A stretch of 57,989 bases of DNA from Alphaproteobacteria bacterium (GTDB taxonomy: Bacteria; Pseudomonadota; Alphaproteobacteria; Rhodobacterales; Rhodobacteraceae). Both the position numbers and the translations under genes were made by a program. The DNA lies in the NCBI GenBank assembly GCA_030425185.1, contig JAUIAU010000018.1, forward strand, positions 1-57,989, in the 5' to 3' direction. Below the pieces are notes generated by a model that was given only the letters and a program-made list of their open reading frames with translations, was not told where the DNA came from and did no database searches. Below are positions 27,605 to 37,995 of the stretch, piece after piece. Within the stretch, counting starts at the first letter, position 1. The number at the start of each line of letters is the position of its first letter.

Positions 27605-29884
27605 TCAGCCGTAATGCGCCACCGGGGTGCCGGCGAGGGCCGAGATGTTCAGCAGGCCGCGCGCGGTGATCGAGGGGGTGACGATGTGGGCCTTGTTGCC
27701 CATGCCCATCAGGATCGGACCGACCTCCAGCCCGCCCGCCTTGGCCTTGAGGATGTTGCGCACCCCCGAGGCCGCGTCCGAGTTCGCCATCACCAGCACG
27801 TTGGCCGCGCCCGACAGGCGGCCGCCGGGGAAGATGCGGTCGCGCAGGTCGGCCGAGAGGGCGCTGTCGATGTGCATCTCGCCCTCGTACTCGAAGTCCG
27901 GCTCGCGGGCGTCGAGCAGCTCCAGCGCGGCGCGCATCCGGTCGCCCGCCGGGTAGGCGAGGTTGCCGAACTGCGAGTGCGAGCAAAGCGCGATCTTGGG
28001 CGCGAGGCCGAAGCGGCGCAGGTGGCGCGCCGCGCCGAACACGGTCTCGGCGATCTGCTCGGGCGTCGGCTCGGGGTGAACGTGGGTGTCCGCGATGAAG
28101 AGCGGCCCGTCCTCGAGGATCATCAGCGAGAGCGCCGCGATCGGGTGCAGACCGCCGCGCGCCAGCACCTGCCGGACGTAGTTGAGGTGCCACAGGTACT
28201 GGCCGAAGGTCCCGCAGATCATCGAGTCGGCTTCGCCCCGGTGCACCATGACCGCGGCGATGGCGGTGGTGTTGGTCCGCATGATCGCGCGGGCGAGGTC
28301 GGGGGTGACGCCGCGCCGGGCCATCAGCCGGTGGTAGGTCTCCCAGTAGTCGCGGTAGCGCGGGTCGTCGTTCGGGTTCACCAGCTGGAAGTCGCGGCCC
28401 GGGCGGACCGGCAGGCCGGCGCGCTCGGCGCGGGCCTCGATCACGTCGGGACGGCCGATCAGGATCGGGGTGTCGGTGGTCTCTTCCAGCATCGTGGTGG
28501 CGGCGCGCAGCACGCGCTCGTCCTCGCCCTCGGCGAAGACGATGCGGCGGTTGGCGGTGGCGGCGGCCTCGAACACCGGGCGCATGATCATCGCCGACTT
28601 GAAGACCGAGCCGTCAAGCCGCGCCTTGTAGGCGGCGATATCCTCCAGCGGGCGGGTCGCGACGCCGGTTTCCATCGCGGCGCGGGCCACGGCGGAGGCG
28701 ACGACGCCCATCAGGCGCGGGTCGAAGGGCTTGGGGATCAGGTAGTCGGGGCCGAAGGTCATCTGCTCGCCCTGGTAGGCGGCGGCGGCCTCGGCCGAGG
28801 AGGTGGCCCGCGCCAGCGCCGCGATCCCCTCGATGCAGGCGATCTGCATCTCGTCGTTGATCGTCGTCGCGCCGACGTCGAGCGCGCCGCGGAAGATGAA
28901 GGGGAAGCACAGGACGTTGTTGACCTGGTTCGGATAGTCGGTGCGGCCGGTGGCCACGATGGCGTCGGGGGCCACCTCGCGCACCAGTTCCGGCAGGATC
29001 TCGGGCGTCGGGTTCGCCAGCGCGAAGATGATCGGGCGCGGGGCCATGCGGGCCACCATGTCCTGCATCAGCACACCCGGCCCCGACAGGCCGAGGAACA
29101 GGTCGGCGCCCTCGATCACGTCGCCCAGCGTGGCGGGCGCGTCGCCCTGCGCATAGGCCGCCTTCTGCGGGGTCATGTCCTCGGCGCGGCCGTTGTAGAC
29201 GAGGCCGTGGATGTCGCAGAGCCAGACGTTCTCGCGCCGGACGCCGAGCTTCAGCAGCATGTTCAGGCAGGCGATGCCCGCAGCGCCGCCGCCGGTGGAG
29301 ACGACCTTGATCTGGTCGAAGCTCTTGCCGGTGACGCGCAGCGCGTTGGTGGCGGCGGCGCCCACGACGATGGCGGTGCCGTGCTGGTCGTCGTGGAAGA
29401 CCGGGATGCCCATGCGCTCGCGGCAGATCTTCTCGACGATGAAGCAGTCGGGGGCCTTGATGTCCTCGAGGTTGATCGCGCCGAAGGTCGGTTCCAGCGC
29501 GCAGACGATCTCGGCCAGCTTCTCGGGGTCGGATTCGTTCAGCTCGATGTCGAAGCAGTCGATGTTGGCGAATTTCTTGAAGAGGACCGCCTTGCCCTCC
29601 ATCACCGGTTTCGAGGCGAGCGGGCCGATGTTGCCGAGGCCCAGCACCGCGGTGCCGTTCGAGACCACCGCGACGAGGTTGCCGCGGGCGGTGTAGCGGG
29701 CAGCGGTCTGCGGATCGGCCTTGATCTCGAGGCAGGCTTCCGCCACGCCGGGGGAATAGGCGCGGGCGAGATCGACCTGGTTCGCAAGCGGCTTGGTGGC
29801 GCGGATTTCCAGTTTCCCGGGCTTCGGATGCTCGTGGTAGTACAGGGCCGCCTGCCGTGCGATGTCGCTCTTGCCGTCGCTCAT
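27605..29884 (-). CDS. maeB: NADP-dependent malic enzyme with phosphotransacetylase-like tail
   Basis: A 759-residue MaeB-type enzyme decarboxylating malate to pyruvate. The malic domain (1 to about 420) has [38 protein letters not shown] and [12 protein letters not shown] (nucleotide site). The C-terminal 320 residues match a phosphotransacetylase domain, thought to be regulatory (acetyl-CoA sensing), with [16 protein letters not shown]. The start has GGAGGGG just upstream. It links C4 acids to pyruvate and acetyl-CoA, matching prpE and mct-meh nearby. Confidence 0.95.
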   Translation of the reverse strand: MSDGKSDIARQAALYYHEHPKPGKLEIRATKPLANQVDLARAYSPGVAEACLEIKADPQTAARYTARGNLVAVVSNGTAVLGLGNIGPLASKPVMEGKAVLFKKFANIDCFDIELNESDPEKLAEIVCALEPTFGAINLEDIKAPDCFIVEKICRERMGIPVFHDDQHGTAIVVGAAATNALRVTGKSFDQIKVVSTGGGAAGIACLNMLLKLGVRRENVWLCDIHGLVYNGRAEDMTPQKAAYAQGDAPATLGDVIEGADLFLGLSGPGVLMQDMVARMAPRPIIFALANPTPEILPELVREVAPDAIVATGRTDYPNQVNNVLCFPFIFRGALDVGATTINDEMQIACIEGIAALARATSSAEAAAAYQGEQMTFGPDYLIPKPFDPRLMGVVASAVARAAMETGVATRPLEDIAAYKARLDGSVFKSAMIMRPVFEAAATANRRIVFAEGEDERVLRAATTMLEETTDTPILIGRPDVIEARAERAGLPVRPGRDFQLVNPNDDPRYRDYWETYHRLMARRGVTPDLARAIMRTNTTAIAAVMVHRGEADSMICGTFGQYLWHLNYVRQVLARGGLHPIAALSLMILEDGPLFIADTHVHPEPTPEQIAETVFGAARHLRRFGLAPKIALCSHSQFGNLAYPAGDRMRAALELLDAREPDFEYEGEMHIDSALSADLRDRIFPGGRLSGAANVLVMANSDAASGVRNILKAKAGGLEVGPILMGMGNKAHIVTPSITARGLLNISALAGTPVAHYG

Positions 29885-29904
29885 CTCTTCCCCTCCCGCA
29901 AAGA

Positions 29905-29922
29905 TGGTTTAGCCTTAAACCA
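29905..29922. promoter_or_regulatory. Palindrome TGGTTTA-N4-TAAACCA upstream of maeB
   Basis: A perfect 7-bp inverted repeat with a GCCT spacer lies 20 nt upstream of the maeB start and 120 nt upstream of the divergent VOC-cupin gene. The TGGT...ACCA ends resemble GntR-type operators, but the regulator is unknown. Confidence 0.5.
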
Positions 29923-30042
29923 GTTTCCCCGCGCGGGGAAGCCGCCACCCCGTCTTGCAAAACGTCGCAGCCGGGGCAAGTCTCGGCGCGGGCGGACCTG
30001 CCCGCCCCGACCTGACCGCCCCGACCTGACCGGAGTCCGCCG

Positions 30043-31155
30043 ATGCCCGACACCCGTTCCCCCGAGATCCGCGCGGAGGTGCGCCTGCCGACGCAGGAAT
30101 TGCGCGACGACCTGCCGTTCTACACCGGGACGCTGGGGATGCGGCTCGACATGATCTATCCGGCCGACGATCCGGCGGTGGCGGTCCTGTCCGGGCACGG
30201 GCTGCGGCTCCGGATCGAGAAGGGCGCGCCCGAGGCGCCCGGCACCCTGCGCCTTCTCAGCGACGATCCCGACGCCATCGCGGGCGGGCAGCGTGCGCTT
30301 GTCGCGCCGAACGGGACCCGGATCGAGATTGCAGAGCTGAACCCGCCGCTGGTGCTGCCGCCGACCGACCACGCCTTCGTGGTGCGGCGGCTGGCCGACC
30401 AGGCGCCCTGGGTGATCGGGCGGGCGGGGATGCAGTACCGGGACCTGATCCCCTCGCGCCTCGGCGGGTCGATCATCGCCAGCCACATCCGCATCCCGGA
30501 CGGCGGGCCGGTGCCGGACATGGTGCATTTCCACAAGGTCGGCTTCCAGCTGATCTTCTGCGTCGCGGGCTGGGTCGACGTGCTCTACGAGGACCAGGGC
30601 GGGATGCGCCGCCTGCATGCCGGCGACTGCTTCATCCAGCCGCCCGAGATCCGGCACCGCGTCTGCGAGGCCTCGGACGGCATCGAGGTGATCGAGATCG
30701 GCGTGCCCGCCGAGCATGTCACCGAGATCGACCACGAGATGACCCTGCCCACGCCGGAGCTTCGCCCGGACCGCGAATGGCAGGGCCAGAAATTCGTCCA
30801 CAACGTCGGGGCGGAGGCGGCCTGGGGCCCGCACCGCATTCCCGGTTTCCGCTGCCGCGACACCACGATCTGCGCCAACACCAGGGGCGTCGCCGGGGTC
30901 GAGGTGCTGCGCCCGGACGGTGGCCCTGCGCCCTGGACCCGGCACGCGGGCGACATCCTCTTCACCTACGTGATGGGCGGCACGATGCGGCTGGAGGGCG
31001 AGGGCAAGGACCCCTTCCAGCTGGAAAAGGGCGATGCCTTCGTGATCCCGCCGGGGCTGGCGACGCGCTATGCCGGGCCCTCGGCCGATCTGGAACTGCT
31101 GGAGGTCGCGCTGCCCGCGCCGGTCGAAACGCAGGTGCTGGACGACGCGCCCTGA
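30043..31155 (+). CDS. Fusion protein: glyoxalase-like (VOC) domain plus two cupin domains
   Basis: A 370-residue protein. Residues about 10-105 have the VOC layout (EVRLPTQELRDDLPFYTGTLGMRLD, ending with an acidic IEIAEL). Residues about 150-225 form a cupin (HFHKVGFQLIFCVAGW, then HAGDCFIQPPEIRHRV), and about 255-350 a second cupin (HAGDILFTYVMGGTMRLEGEG, then LEKGDAFVIPPGLATRYAG). The first cupin keeps His residues able to bind metal; the second keeps fewer. Such bicupins include dioxygenases and isomerases. The VOC fusion is unusual. GGAG is 7 nt before the ATG. Substrate unknown. Confidence 0.75.
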   Translation: MPDTRSPEIRAEVRLPTQELRDDLPFYTGTLGMRLDMIYPADDPAVAVLSGHGLRLRIEKGAPEAPGTLRLLSDDPDAIAGGQRALVAPNGTRIEIAELNPPLVLPPTDHAFVVRRLADQAPWVIGRAGMQYRDLIPSRLGGSIIASHIRIPDGGPVPDMVHFHKVGFQLIFCVAGWVDVLYEDQGGMRRLHAGDCFIQPPEIRHRVCEASDGIEVIEIGVPAEHVTEIDHEMTLPTPELRPDREWQGQKFVHNVGAEAAWGPHRIPGFRCRDTTICANTRGVAGVEVLRPDGGPAPWTRHAGDILFTYVMGGTMRLEGEGKDPFQLEKGDAFVIPPGLATRYAGPSADLELLEVALPAPVETQVLDDAP

Positions 31156-31221
31156 GGCGGGTGACGGCCTTGCGCCGCCGGGCGCTTGGGCGCAATCTGG
31201 CGGCAAATCAGGGAGACTGAC

Positions 31222-31608
31222 ATGGACCTTGCCGAGGCCGCCCGCGCGGTGCGCGAAAACGCCTATGCCCCCTATTCGAACTTCCAGGTCGGCGTGGCGC
31301 TGCGCACCCCGGAGGGACAGGTGTTCACCGGCTGCAACGTCGAGAACGTCGCCTACCCGGAAGGCACCTGTGCCGAGGCCGGGGCAATTGCCGCGATGTG
31401 CGCGGCGGGCGGGCGCGAGATCGCCGAGGTCTACGTGATCGCCGACAGCCCGCACCCGGTGCCGCCCTGCGGCGGCTGCCGCCAGAAGCTGGCGGAATTC
31501 GCCGCCGCCTCGGTCCGGGTCACGCTGGCCACGGTGGACGGCGACGAGAAGGTGATGACCGTGGCCGAGCTGCTGCCGGGGGCCTTCACGCGGGCGCACA
31601 TGGACTGA
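31222..31608 (+). CDS. cdd: Cytidine deaminase
   Basis: A 128-residue zinc enzyme converting cytidine and deoxycytidine to uridine forms. YAPYSNFQVGVAL is the nucleoside-binding start, CNVENVAYPEGTCAEAGAI holds the first Zn-Cys and catalytic Glu, and PPCGGCRQKLAEF gives the other Zn cysteines. GGGAG precedes the ATG. First gene of the nucleoside salvage operon; its stop overlaps deoA (TGATG). Confidence 0.93.
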   Translation: MDLAEAARAVRENAYAPYSNFQVGVALRTPEGQVFTGCNVENVAYPEGTCAEAGAIAAMCAAGGREIAEVYVIADSPHPVPPCGGCRQKLAEFAAASVRVTLATVDGDEKVMTVAELLPGAFTRAHMD

Positions 31609-32908
31609 TGGATGCCCGCGCGGTCATCGCCGCCGTGCGCGACGGGCGGGTGCCCGACGCCGCGGCCCTGCGCTGGTTCGCCGCCGGACTGGCGAGCGGC
31701 GTCGTGACCGATGCGCAGGCCGGGGCCTTTGCGATGGCCGTGGTGCTGAAGGGGCTGGGCGAGGCCGGGCGCGTGGCATTGACCGAGGGGATGCGCGACT
31801 CGGGCGATATCCTGCGCTGGGACCTGCCGGGACCCGTGGCCGACAAGCATTCGACCGGCGGCGTCGGCGATACCGTCTCGCTGCTGCTGGCGCCCGCGCT
31901 GGCCGCCTGCGGGGTCTTCGTGCCGATGGTCTCGGGGCGCGGGCTGGGCCACACCGGCGGGACGCTCGACAAGCTCGACGCGCTCGACGGCTACCGGACC
32001 GAGGTCAGCGCGGCGCAGTTCTCGCGCGTCGTGGCCGAGACCGGCTGCGCCATCGCCGGGGCGACGGGCAACATCGCGCCTGCCGACAAGCGGCTGTATC
32101 TGGTGCGCGACGTCACTTCGACGGTCGAGAGCGTGGACCTGATCACCGCCTCGATCCTGTCGAAGAAGCTGGCCGCCGGGCTGGAGGCGCTGGTGATGGA
32201 CGTCAAGTGCGGCTCGGGCGCGTTCATGGCGACGCGCGAGGATGCCCGCGCGCTGGCCGAGGCGCTGGTGGCGACCGGCACCGGGGCGGGCTGCGCGACG
32301 TTGGCGCTGATCACCGACATGGACCAGCCGCTGGCCCCGGTGGCGGGCAACGCGCTGGAGGTGGCCGAGGTGCTGCGGGTGCTGCGCGGCGATGTCCGGG
32401 GCGGCCGCCTGCGCGCCGCGACCGAGGCGCTGGGCGGCGCGCTGCTGGCGCGGCTCGGGCTGGCGGCGGACGAGTCGGCGGGACAGGCGCAGATCGCCGC
32501 GACGCTGGACGACGGCCGCGCCGCCGAACGGTTCGGGCGCATGGTCGCCGCGATGGGCGGGGCGGCGGACGTGATCGAGAACGGGCTGTCGCGCCTGCCG
32601 GAAGCCCCGGTGGTGGTCGAGGTCACGGCAGGGGAGGCCGGCGCGGTCGCGCGGATCGACACCCGCGCGCTGGGCGAGGCGGTCGTCCACCTCGGCGGCG
32701 GGCGGCTGCGCGAGGACGACCGGCTGGACCTGTCGGTGGGGCTGTCAGACCTGCTGGGTCTGGGCGCGACGGTCGCCCGGGGCGATCCGCTGGCCCGCAT
32801 CCATGCCGCGACCGAGGAGGCCGCCGAGGCCGCGCGGGCCGCGGTCGCCGGGGCGTACACGCTGGGCGAGACCGCCGAAGTGCCCGACCTCGTGCTGGAG
32901 CGGATCGG

Positions 32909-32912
<4 letters not shown>
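31608..32912 (+). CDS. deoA: Thymidine phosphorylase
   Basis: A 434-residue phosphorylase splitting thymidine or deoxyuridine into base and deoxyribose-1-phosphate. ADKHSTGGVGDTVSL is the phosphate-binding signature, SGRGLGHTGGTLDKL and DVTSTVESVDLITASILSKK follow, and the C-terminal domain binds the pyrimidine lid. Start ATG at 31608 overlaps the cdd stop by one base, and its own stop overlaps deoB (ATGA). It passes deoxyribose-1-phosphate to DeoB and base to Upp (as uracil). Confidence 0.95.
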
Positions 32913-34116
<1,204 letters not shown>

Positions 34117-34120
<4 letters not shown>

Positions 34121-35112
34121 CCGCCACCCGCGACATCCCCAAGGTCGAGCTTCACCTGCACCTCGAAGGGGCCGCGCCGCCCGCGTTCATTGCCGGTCTC
34201 GCGCAGGAGAAATCCGTCGACCTGAGCGGCATCTTCGACGACGCCGGGCACTACCGCTACACCGACTTCAACGACTTCCTGCGCATCTACGAGGCCGCCT
34301 GCACCGTGCTGACCGGCCCGCAGGAATTTTACCGCCTGACCCGCGCGGTGCTGGAGCAGTCCGCCGCGCATGGCGTGGTCTATTCCGAGACCTTCCTGTC
34401 GCCCGACTTCTGCGGCAATTGCGACCCGGCGGCCTGGGCCGAGTACCTCGCCGCGATCCGCGAGGCGGCGGAGGACGCCGAGCGCGCCGACGGGATCGTG
34501 CTGCGCGGCATCATCACCTGCATCCGGCATTTCGGACCCGAGCAGGCCAAGCGCGCCGCGCTCTGCGCGCAGGAGACGGCGGGCGAGTTCATCACCGGCT
34601 TCGGCATCGCGGGCGACGAGATGGCGGGCAAGCCGCGCGACTTCCGCTACAGCTTCGACTTGGCGCGCGAGGCCGGGCTGCGCCTGACCGCGCACGCGGG
34701 CGAGTGGGGCGGCGCGGTCTCGGTCCGGGACGCGTGGCGCGATCTCGGGGTCGAGCGTATCGGCCACGGCGTGCAGGCGATCGACGATCTGGCGCTGGTC
34801 GACGAGCTGGCCGAGGCGGGCGTCGTGCTGGAGTGCTGCCCCGGCTCGAACGTGGTTCTCGGCGTCTACCCGCGCTGGGACGCGCATCCCATCGAGAAGC
34901 TGCGCGCGCGCGGCGTGAAGGTGACCGTCTCGACCGACGATCCGCCCTTCTTCCACACCACGATGAGCGCGGAATACGACCGGCTGGCCGAGACCTTCGG
35001 CTGGGACGCGGACGTGTTCGCCGAAATCAACCGGACCGCGCTCGACGCGGCCTTCTGCGACGCCGACACCCGCGCGCGCGTCGCCAAGCGACTGGAGAGC
35101 CAAGACACATGA
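34117..35112 (+). CDS. add: Adenosine deaminase
   Basis: A 331-residue TIM-barrel deaminase making inosine from adenosine. Zinc ligands are in [14 protein letters not shown] and the late STDDPPFF; the catalytic Glu is in HAGEWGG. The start is a GTG at 34117 overlapping the deoB stop, with CGGAG 6 nt upstream. A few adenosine-deaminase-like proteins use adenine, but residues near HAGE fit adenosine deaminase, and the operon context supports it. Confidence 0.9.
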
Positions 35113-35744
35113 GCCTGCCGCATTGCACCGTCGTCGATCACCCGCTCGTGCAGCACAAGCTGACCCTGATGCGGGAGAAGGACACCTCGACCTACAGTTT
35201 CCGGGCCCTGCTGCGCGAGATCGCGCACCTGCTGGCCTACGAGGTGACGCGCGAGCTGCCGGTGGCGGACGTGACCATCGAGACGCCGCTGACGACGATG
35301 CAGGCGCCCAAGCTCGACGGCAAGAAGCTGGCGCTGATCTCGATCCTGCGGGCGGGCAACGGGCTGCTCGACGGGGTGATGGACCTGATCCCCTCGGCGC
35401 GGGTCGGCTTCGTCGGGCTCTACCGCGACCCCGAGACGCTGGAGCCGGTGCAGTACTACTTCAAGGTGCCGGACCTGCTGGACCAGCGCATGGTGATCGC
35501 CGTCGACCCGATGCTGGCGACCGGCAATTCCAGCGCCGCCGCCATCGACCTGCTGAAGCAGGCGGGCGCGACGAACATCCGGTTCCTGTGCCTGCTGGCC
35601 GCGCCGGAGGGAATCGCCCGGATGAAGGAGGCGCACCCGGACGTGCCGATCGTGACGGCGGCTGTGGACAGTCACCTGAACGACCACGGATATATCGTTC
35701 CGGGACTAGGGGATGCGGGTGACCGCCTCTACGGCACCAAATAA
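35109..35744 (+). CDS. upp: Uracil phosphoribosyltransferase
   Basis: A 211-residue enzyme forming UMP from uracil and PRPP. The start [17 protein letters not shown] is classic; the PRPP loop is [14 protein letters not shown] and the uracil-binding C-terminus is [18 protein letters not shown]. It is the last gene of cdd-deoA-deoB-add-upp, coupled to add by ATGA. It recovers the base released upstream in the operon. Confidence 0.96.
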   Translation: MSLPHCTVVDHPLVQHKLTLMREKDTSTYSFRALLREIAHLLAYEVTRELPVADVTIETPLTTMQAPKLDGKKLALISILRAGNGLLDGVMDLIPSARVGFVGLYRDPETLEPVQYYFKVPDLLDQRMVIAVDPMLATGNSSAAAIDLLKQAGATNIRFLCLLAAPEGIARMKEAHPDVPIVTAAVDSHLNDHGYIVPGLGDAGDRLYGTK

Positions 35745-35814
35745 AGTATCCACATGGTTTACAGCCTTTGGGGAGTCCGGCATCCTGCGCGGCACTAGTC
35801 ACGGGGGTGAAACC

Positions 35815-36873
35815 ATGTCCGCCAGAGCCGTTCTGACCGCTTCGATCCTCGCCCTCGGCGCTGCCGCCGGGGCCGCTGCCGCCGATACCCGCACCCCCGC
35901 CGAGGTGCCGCCGTCGTCCTATACCGGCAGCCAGTACGTGGACAGCCGCGGCTGCGTCTACGTGCGCGCCGGGTCGGGCGGGATGGTCAGCTGGATCCCG
36001 CGGATGGACCGCTCGCGCGAGCACATCTGCAACGCGCAGCCCACCGTCGTGGCAGGCGCGACGACGCCGCCGCTGACCGGGCGCACGACCGCCTCGGCGG
36101 CGGATGCCTACGTGATCGCCTCGCCGCCGCCGGTGCGCGCGCCGATCCGGTCCGACGCCGAGACCTACCGCGCCGCCGCGGCCGCCTCGGTGGCCTTCTA
36201 CACGTCGCAGCCCGCGCCCGCGCCGGTCACCACCGCGCAGGGCCGTCCGCCCGCCAGCTGCACCGGCGCCTCGCCGTTGTCGGCGCAGTACATCAACTGG
36301 GGGCAGCACGGCCCGGTGCGCTGCGGCCCGCAGCCCGAGCACCCGATGGACGCCGCGCGCCGTCTCGGGCAGGTCGCGCCCGCCGCGGCGGCGCCCTATG
36401 CCTATGCCGGGGCGAACCCGCCCTTCGAGCCGGTGAACGCCAATCCGCAGGTGCCTGCGGGCTATCGCGTGGCCTGGAGCGACGGGCGGCTGAACCCGAA
36501 CCGCGGGCCGCAGGGCGGGGTCTATGCCGCCGCCACCGCGCCGCTGGCCACCACCGTCTCGACCCGGGGTGAGCCCGCGCCGGTCGCCCGCGCCCGCACC
36601 ACCACCGACGACACGCCGCGCGCGGCCGCCGCGCCCGCCGTCAGCGCCGGGCAGCGCTTCGTGCAGGTCGGCACCTACGGCGTGCCGTCGAACGCCGAGC
36701 GCGCCGCCGCCCGCCTTCAGGGCATGGGCTTCCCCGTCGCGCGCCGGGCCGTCACCAGCGGCGGCCGGTCGCTGCAGATCGTGATGGCGGGACCGTTCGG
36801 CAGCGCGTCCGAGGTCGCGGCGGCGCTGGGCGCGGCCCGGCAGGCGGGCTACCGCGACGCCTTCGCGCGCTGA
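35815..36873 (+). CDS. Exported SPOR-domain protein
   Basis: A 352-residue secreted protein with a signal peptide (SARAVLTASILALGAAAGAAAAD). A conserved N-terminal part has VDSRGCVYVRAG and a WIPRMDRSREHIC segment; a long Pro/Ala-rich linker follows. The last 75 residues form a SPOR domain (RFVQVGTYGVPSNAERAAARL, ending QAGYRDAFAR), which binds denuded septal peptidoglycan. A role in cell division or envelope maintenance is likely. It is separated from upp by 70 nt and converges on the gene at 36902. Confidence 0.87.
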   Translation: MSARAVLTASILALGAAAGAAAADTRTPAEVPPSSYTGSQYVDSRGCVYVRAGSGGMVSWIPRMDRSREHICNAQPTVVAGATTPPLTGRTTASAADAYVIASPPPVRAPIRSDAETYRAAAAASVAFYTSQPAPAPVTTAQGRPPASCTGASPLSAQYINWGQHGPVRCGPQPEHPMDAARRLGQVAPAAAAPYAYAGANPPFEPVNANPQVPAGYRVAWSDGRLNPNRGPQGGVYAAATAPLATTVSTRGEPAPVARARTTTDDTPRAAAAPAVSAGQRFVQVGTYGVPSNAERAAARLQGMGFPVARRAVTSGGRSLQIVMAGPFGSASEVAAALGAARQAGYRDAFAR

Positions 36874-36901
36874 GGCGCGGGGGAAGGCGGCCAGCTCCCG
36901 G

Positions 36902-37912
36902 TCAGTCGCAGGCGTTCTGCAACGCCACCCACAGGTTGTCGGGCAGGAGTTCCGCCGCGGGGCCGGTGCCCTGGGTCAGCGCGATGCGCAGCGCGACGTC
37001 CTGCGACAGGTCGGTGCCGTCGAGGAAGGGTCCCGGATCGACCTGCGCCGCGGTGAAGCGGGCGGCCAGCGCCGCCCCGTCCGTGGGCAGGCGCAGCGGC
37101 CGGTCCAGCAGGTCGACGGCATGGGCCGCCAGCCGGTCCTCGGGAATGTCCCCGGTGGTCAGCAGCCGCGCCACGGCGACGGTCCCCGACCGGTCGAGCA
37201 GCCGCGCCAGCGCGCTGCGCTCGGCCCGCACCTGCAACTGCGTCAGCACGTGCCCGGCCAGGAGTTCGGGTGAGCCATCACCGCCGAGCAGGCGGTCCGA
37301 CAGCAGCACCGTGTCGCCCGGCAGGAGCAGCGCCGCCATCGGCAGGCCGCGCACCAGCACGAGATGCGGCGGCTCGGCGGGCTCCAGCCGGCGCGCGAGG
37401 CGGGCCAGTTCCGGCGGCATCCCCTCCGGACCGCAGAGCGGTCCCGCGATCGCCGCGACATGGGTCTGGAGCCGCGCGCCGAGGTCGGCGCGGCGCGCCT
37501 CCGGCACCACGGCATCGGCCTGCCGCACCAGCGCGCCCGGCAGCCAGAACAGCGCCATCGCCGCGACCCCCGCGAGCGCCGCCAGCCCCAGCCACAGCCG
37601 CAGGCGGCCCGGCTTCGGCTCGGCGGCCCGGAGCGCGGCCTGCACGGTGTTGATCGCGTCGATCATCACCGTGTCCTCGATTTCCAGCGTCTCGTCCGCC
37701 TCCGGCCCGGGGGCGAGCAGCGCCGGCCGCGTGCCGGGGTTCAGCCGCTCGACGGCGGGCAGCGACCAGTGCGCGAGGGCGGTCTCGTTGCGGTCGGCGA
37801 TGACGAGGGTGGCGTCGCGCAGGAAGACATAGACGTCCCGGCGCTGGCCGCCCGGTTCCGGGCGCCAGAGGGCGGTGGCCTCCAGTCGTTCATAGCCTTT
37901 CAGCGCCGTCAC
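36902..37912 (-). CDS. Membrane protein with degenerate M48-peptidase-like region
   Basis: A 336-residue protein starting with GTG. Residues 1-100 are a soluble, PH-like domain (DVYVFLRDATLVIADRNETALAHWSLPAVERL). One transmembrane segment (LRLWLGLAALAGVAAMALFWLPG) follows near 105-125. The distal part has LVLVRGLPMAALLLPGDTVLLSDRLL, like the strand segment before the zinc helix of M48 peptidases. The expected HExxH is missing (ELLAGHVLTQL instead), so it should be inactive as a protease. A role as a pseudoenzyme is inference. Confidence 0.6.
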   Translation of the reverse strand: MTALKGYERLEATALWRPEPGGQRRDVYVFLRDATLVIADRNETALAHWSLPAVERLNPGTRPALLAPGPEADETLEIEDTVMIDAINTVQAALRAAEPKPGRLRLWLGLAALAGVAAMALFWLPGALVRQADAVVPEARRADLGARLQTHVAAIAGPLCGPEGMPPELARLARRLEPAEPPHLVLVRGLPMAALLLPGDTVLLSDRLLGGDGSPELLAGHVLTQLQVRAERSALARLLDRSGTVAVARLLTTGDIPEDRLAAHAVDLLDRPLRLPTDGAALAARFTAAQVDPGPFLDGTDLSQDVALRIALTQGTGPAAELLPDNLWVALQNACD

Positions 37913-37995
37913 GGACGCGCCCTGCCTGCCTGCTCCTACACGACCGAAAGTCTAGGGCAGGGGGACGCCCGCGTCCATCGGCTCCGGACGGCCGC

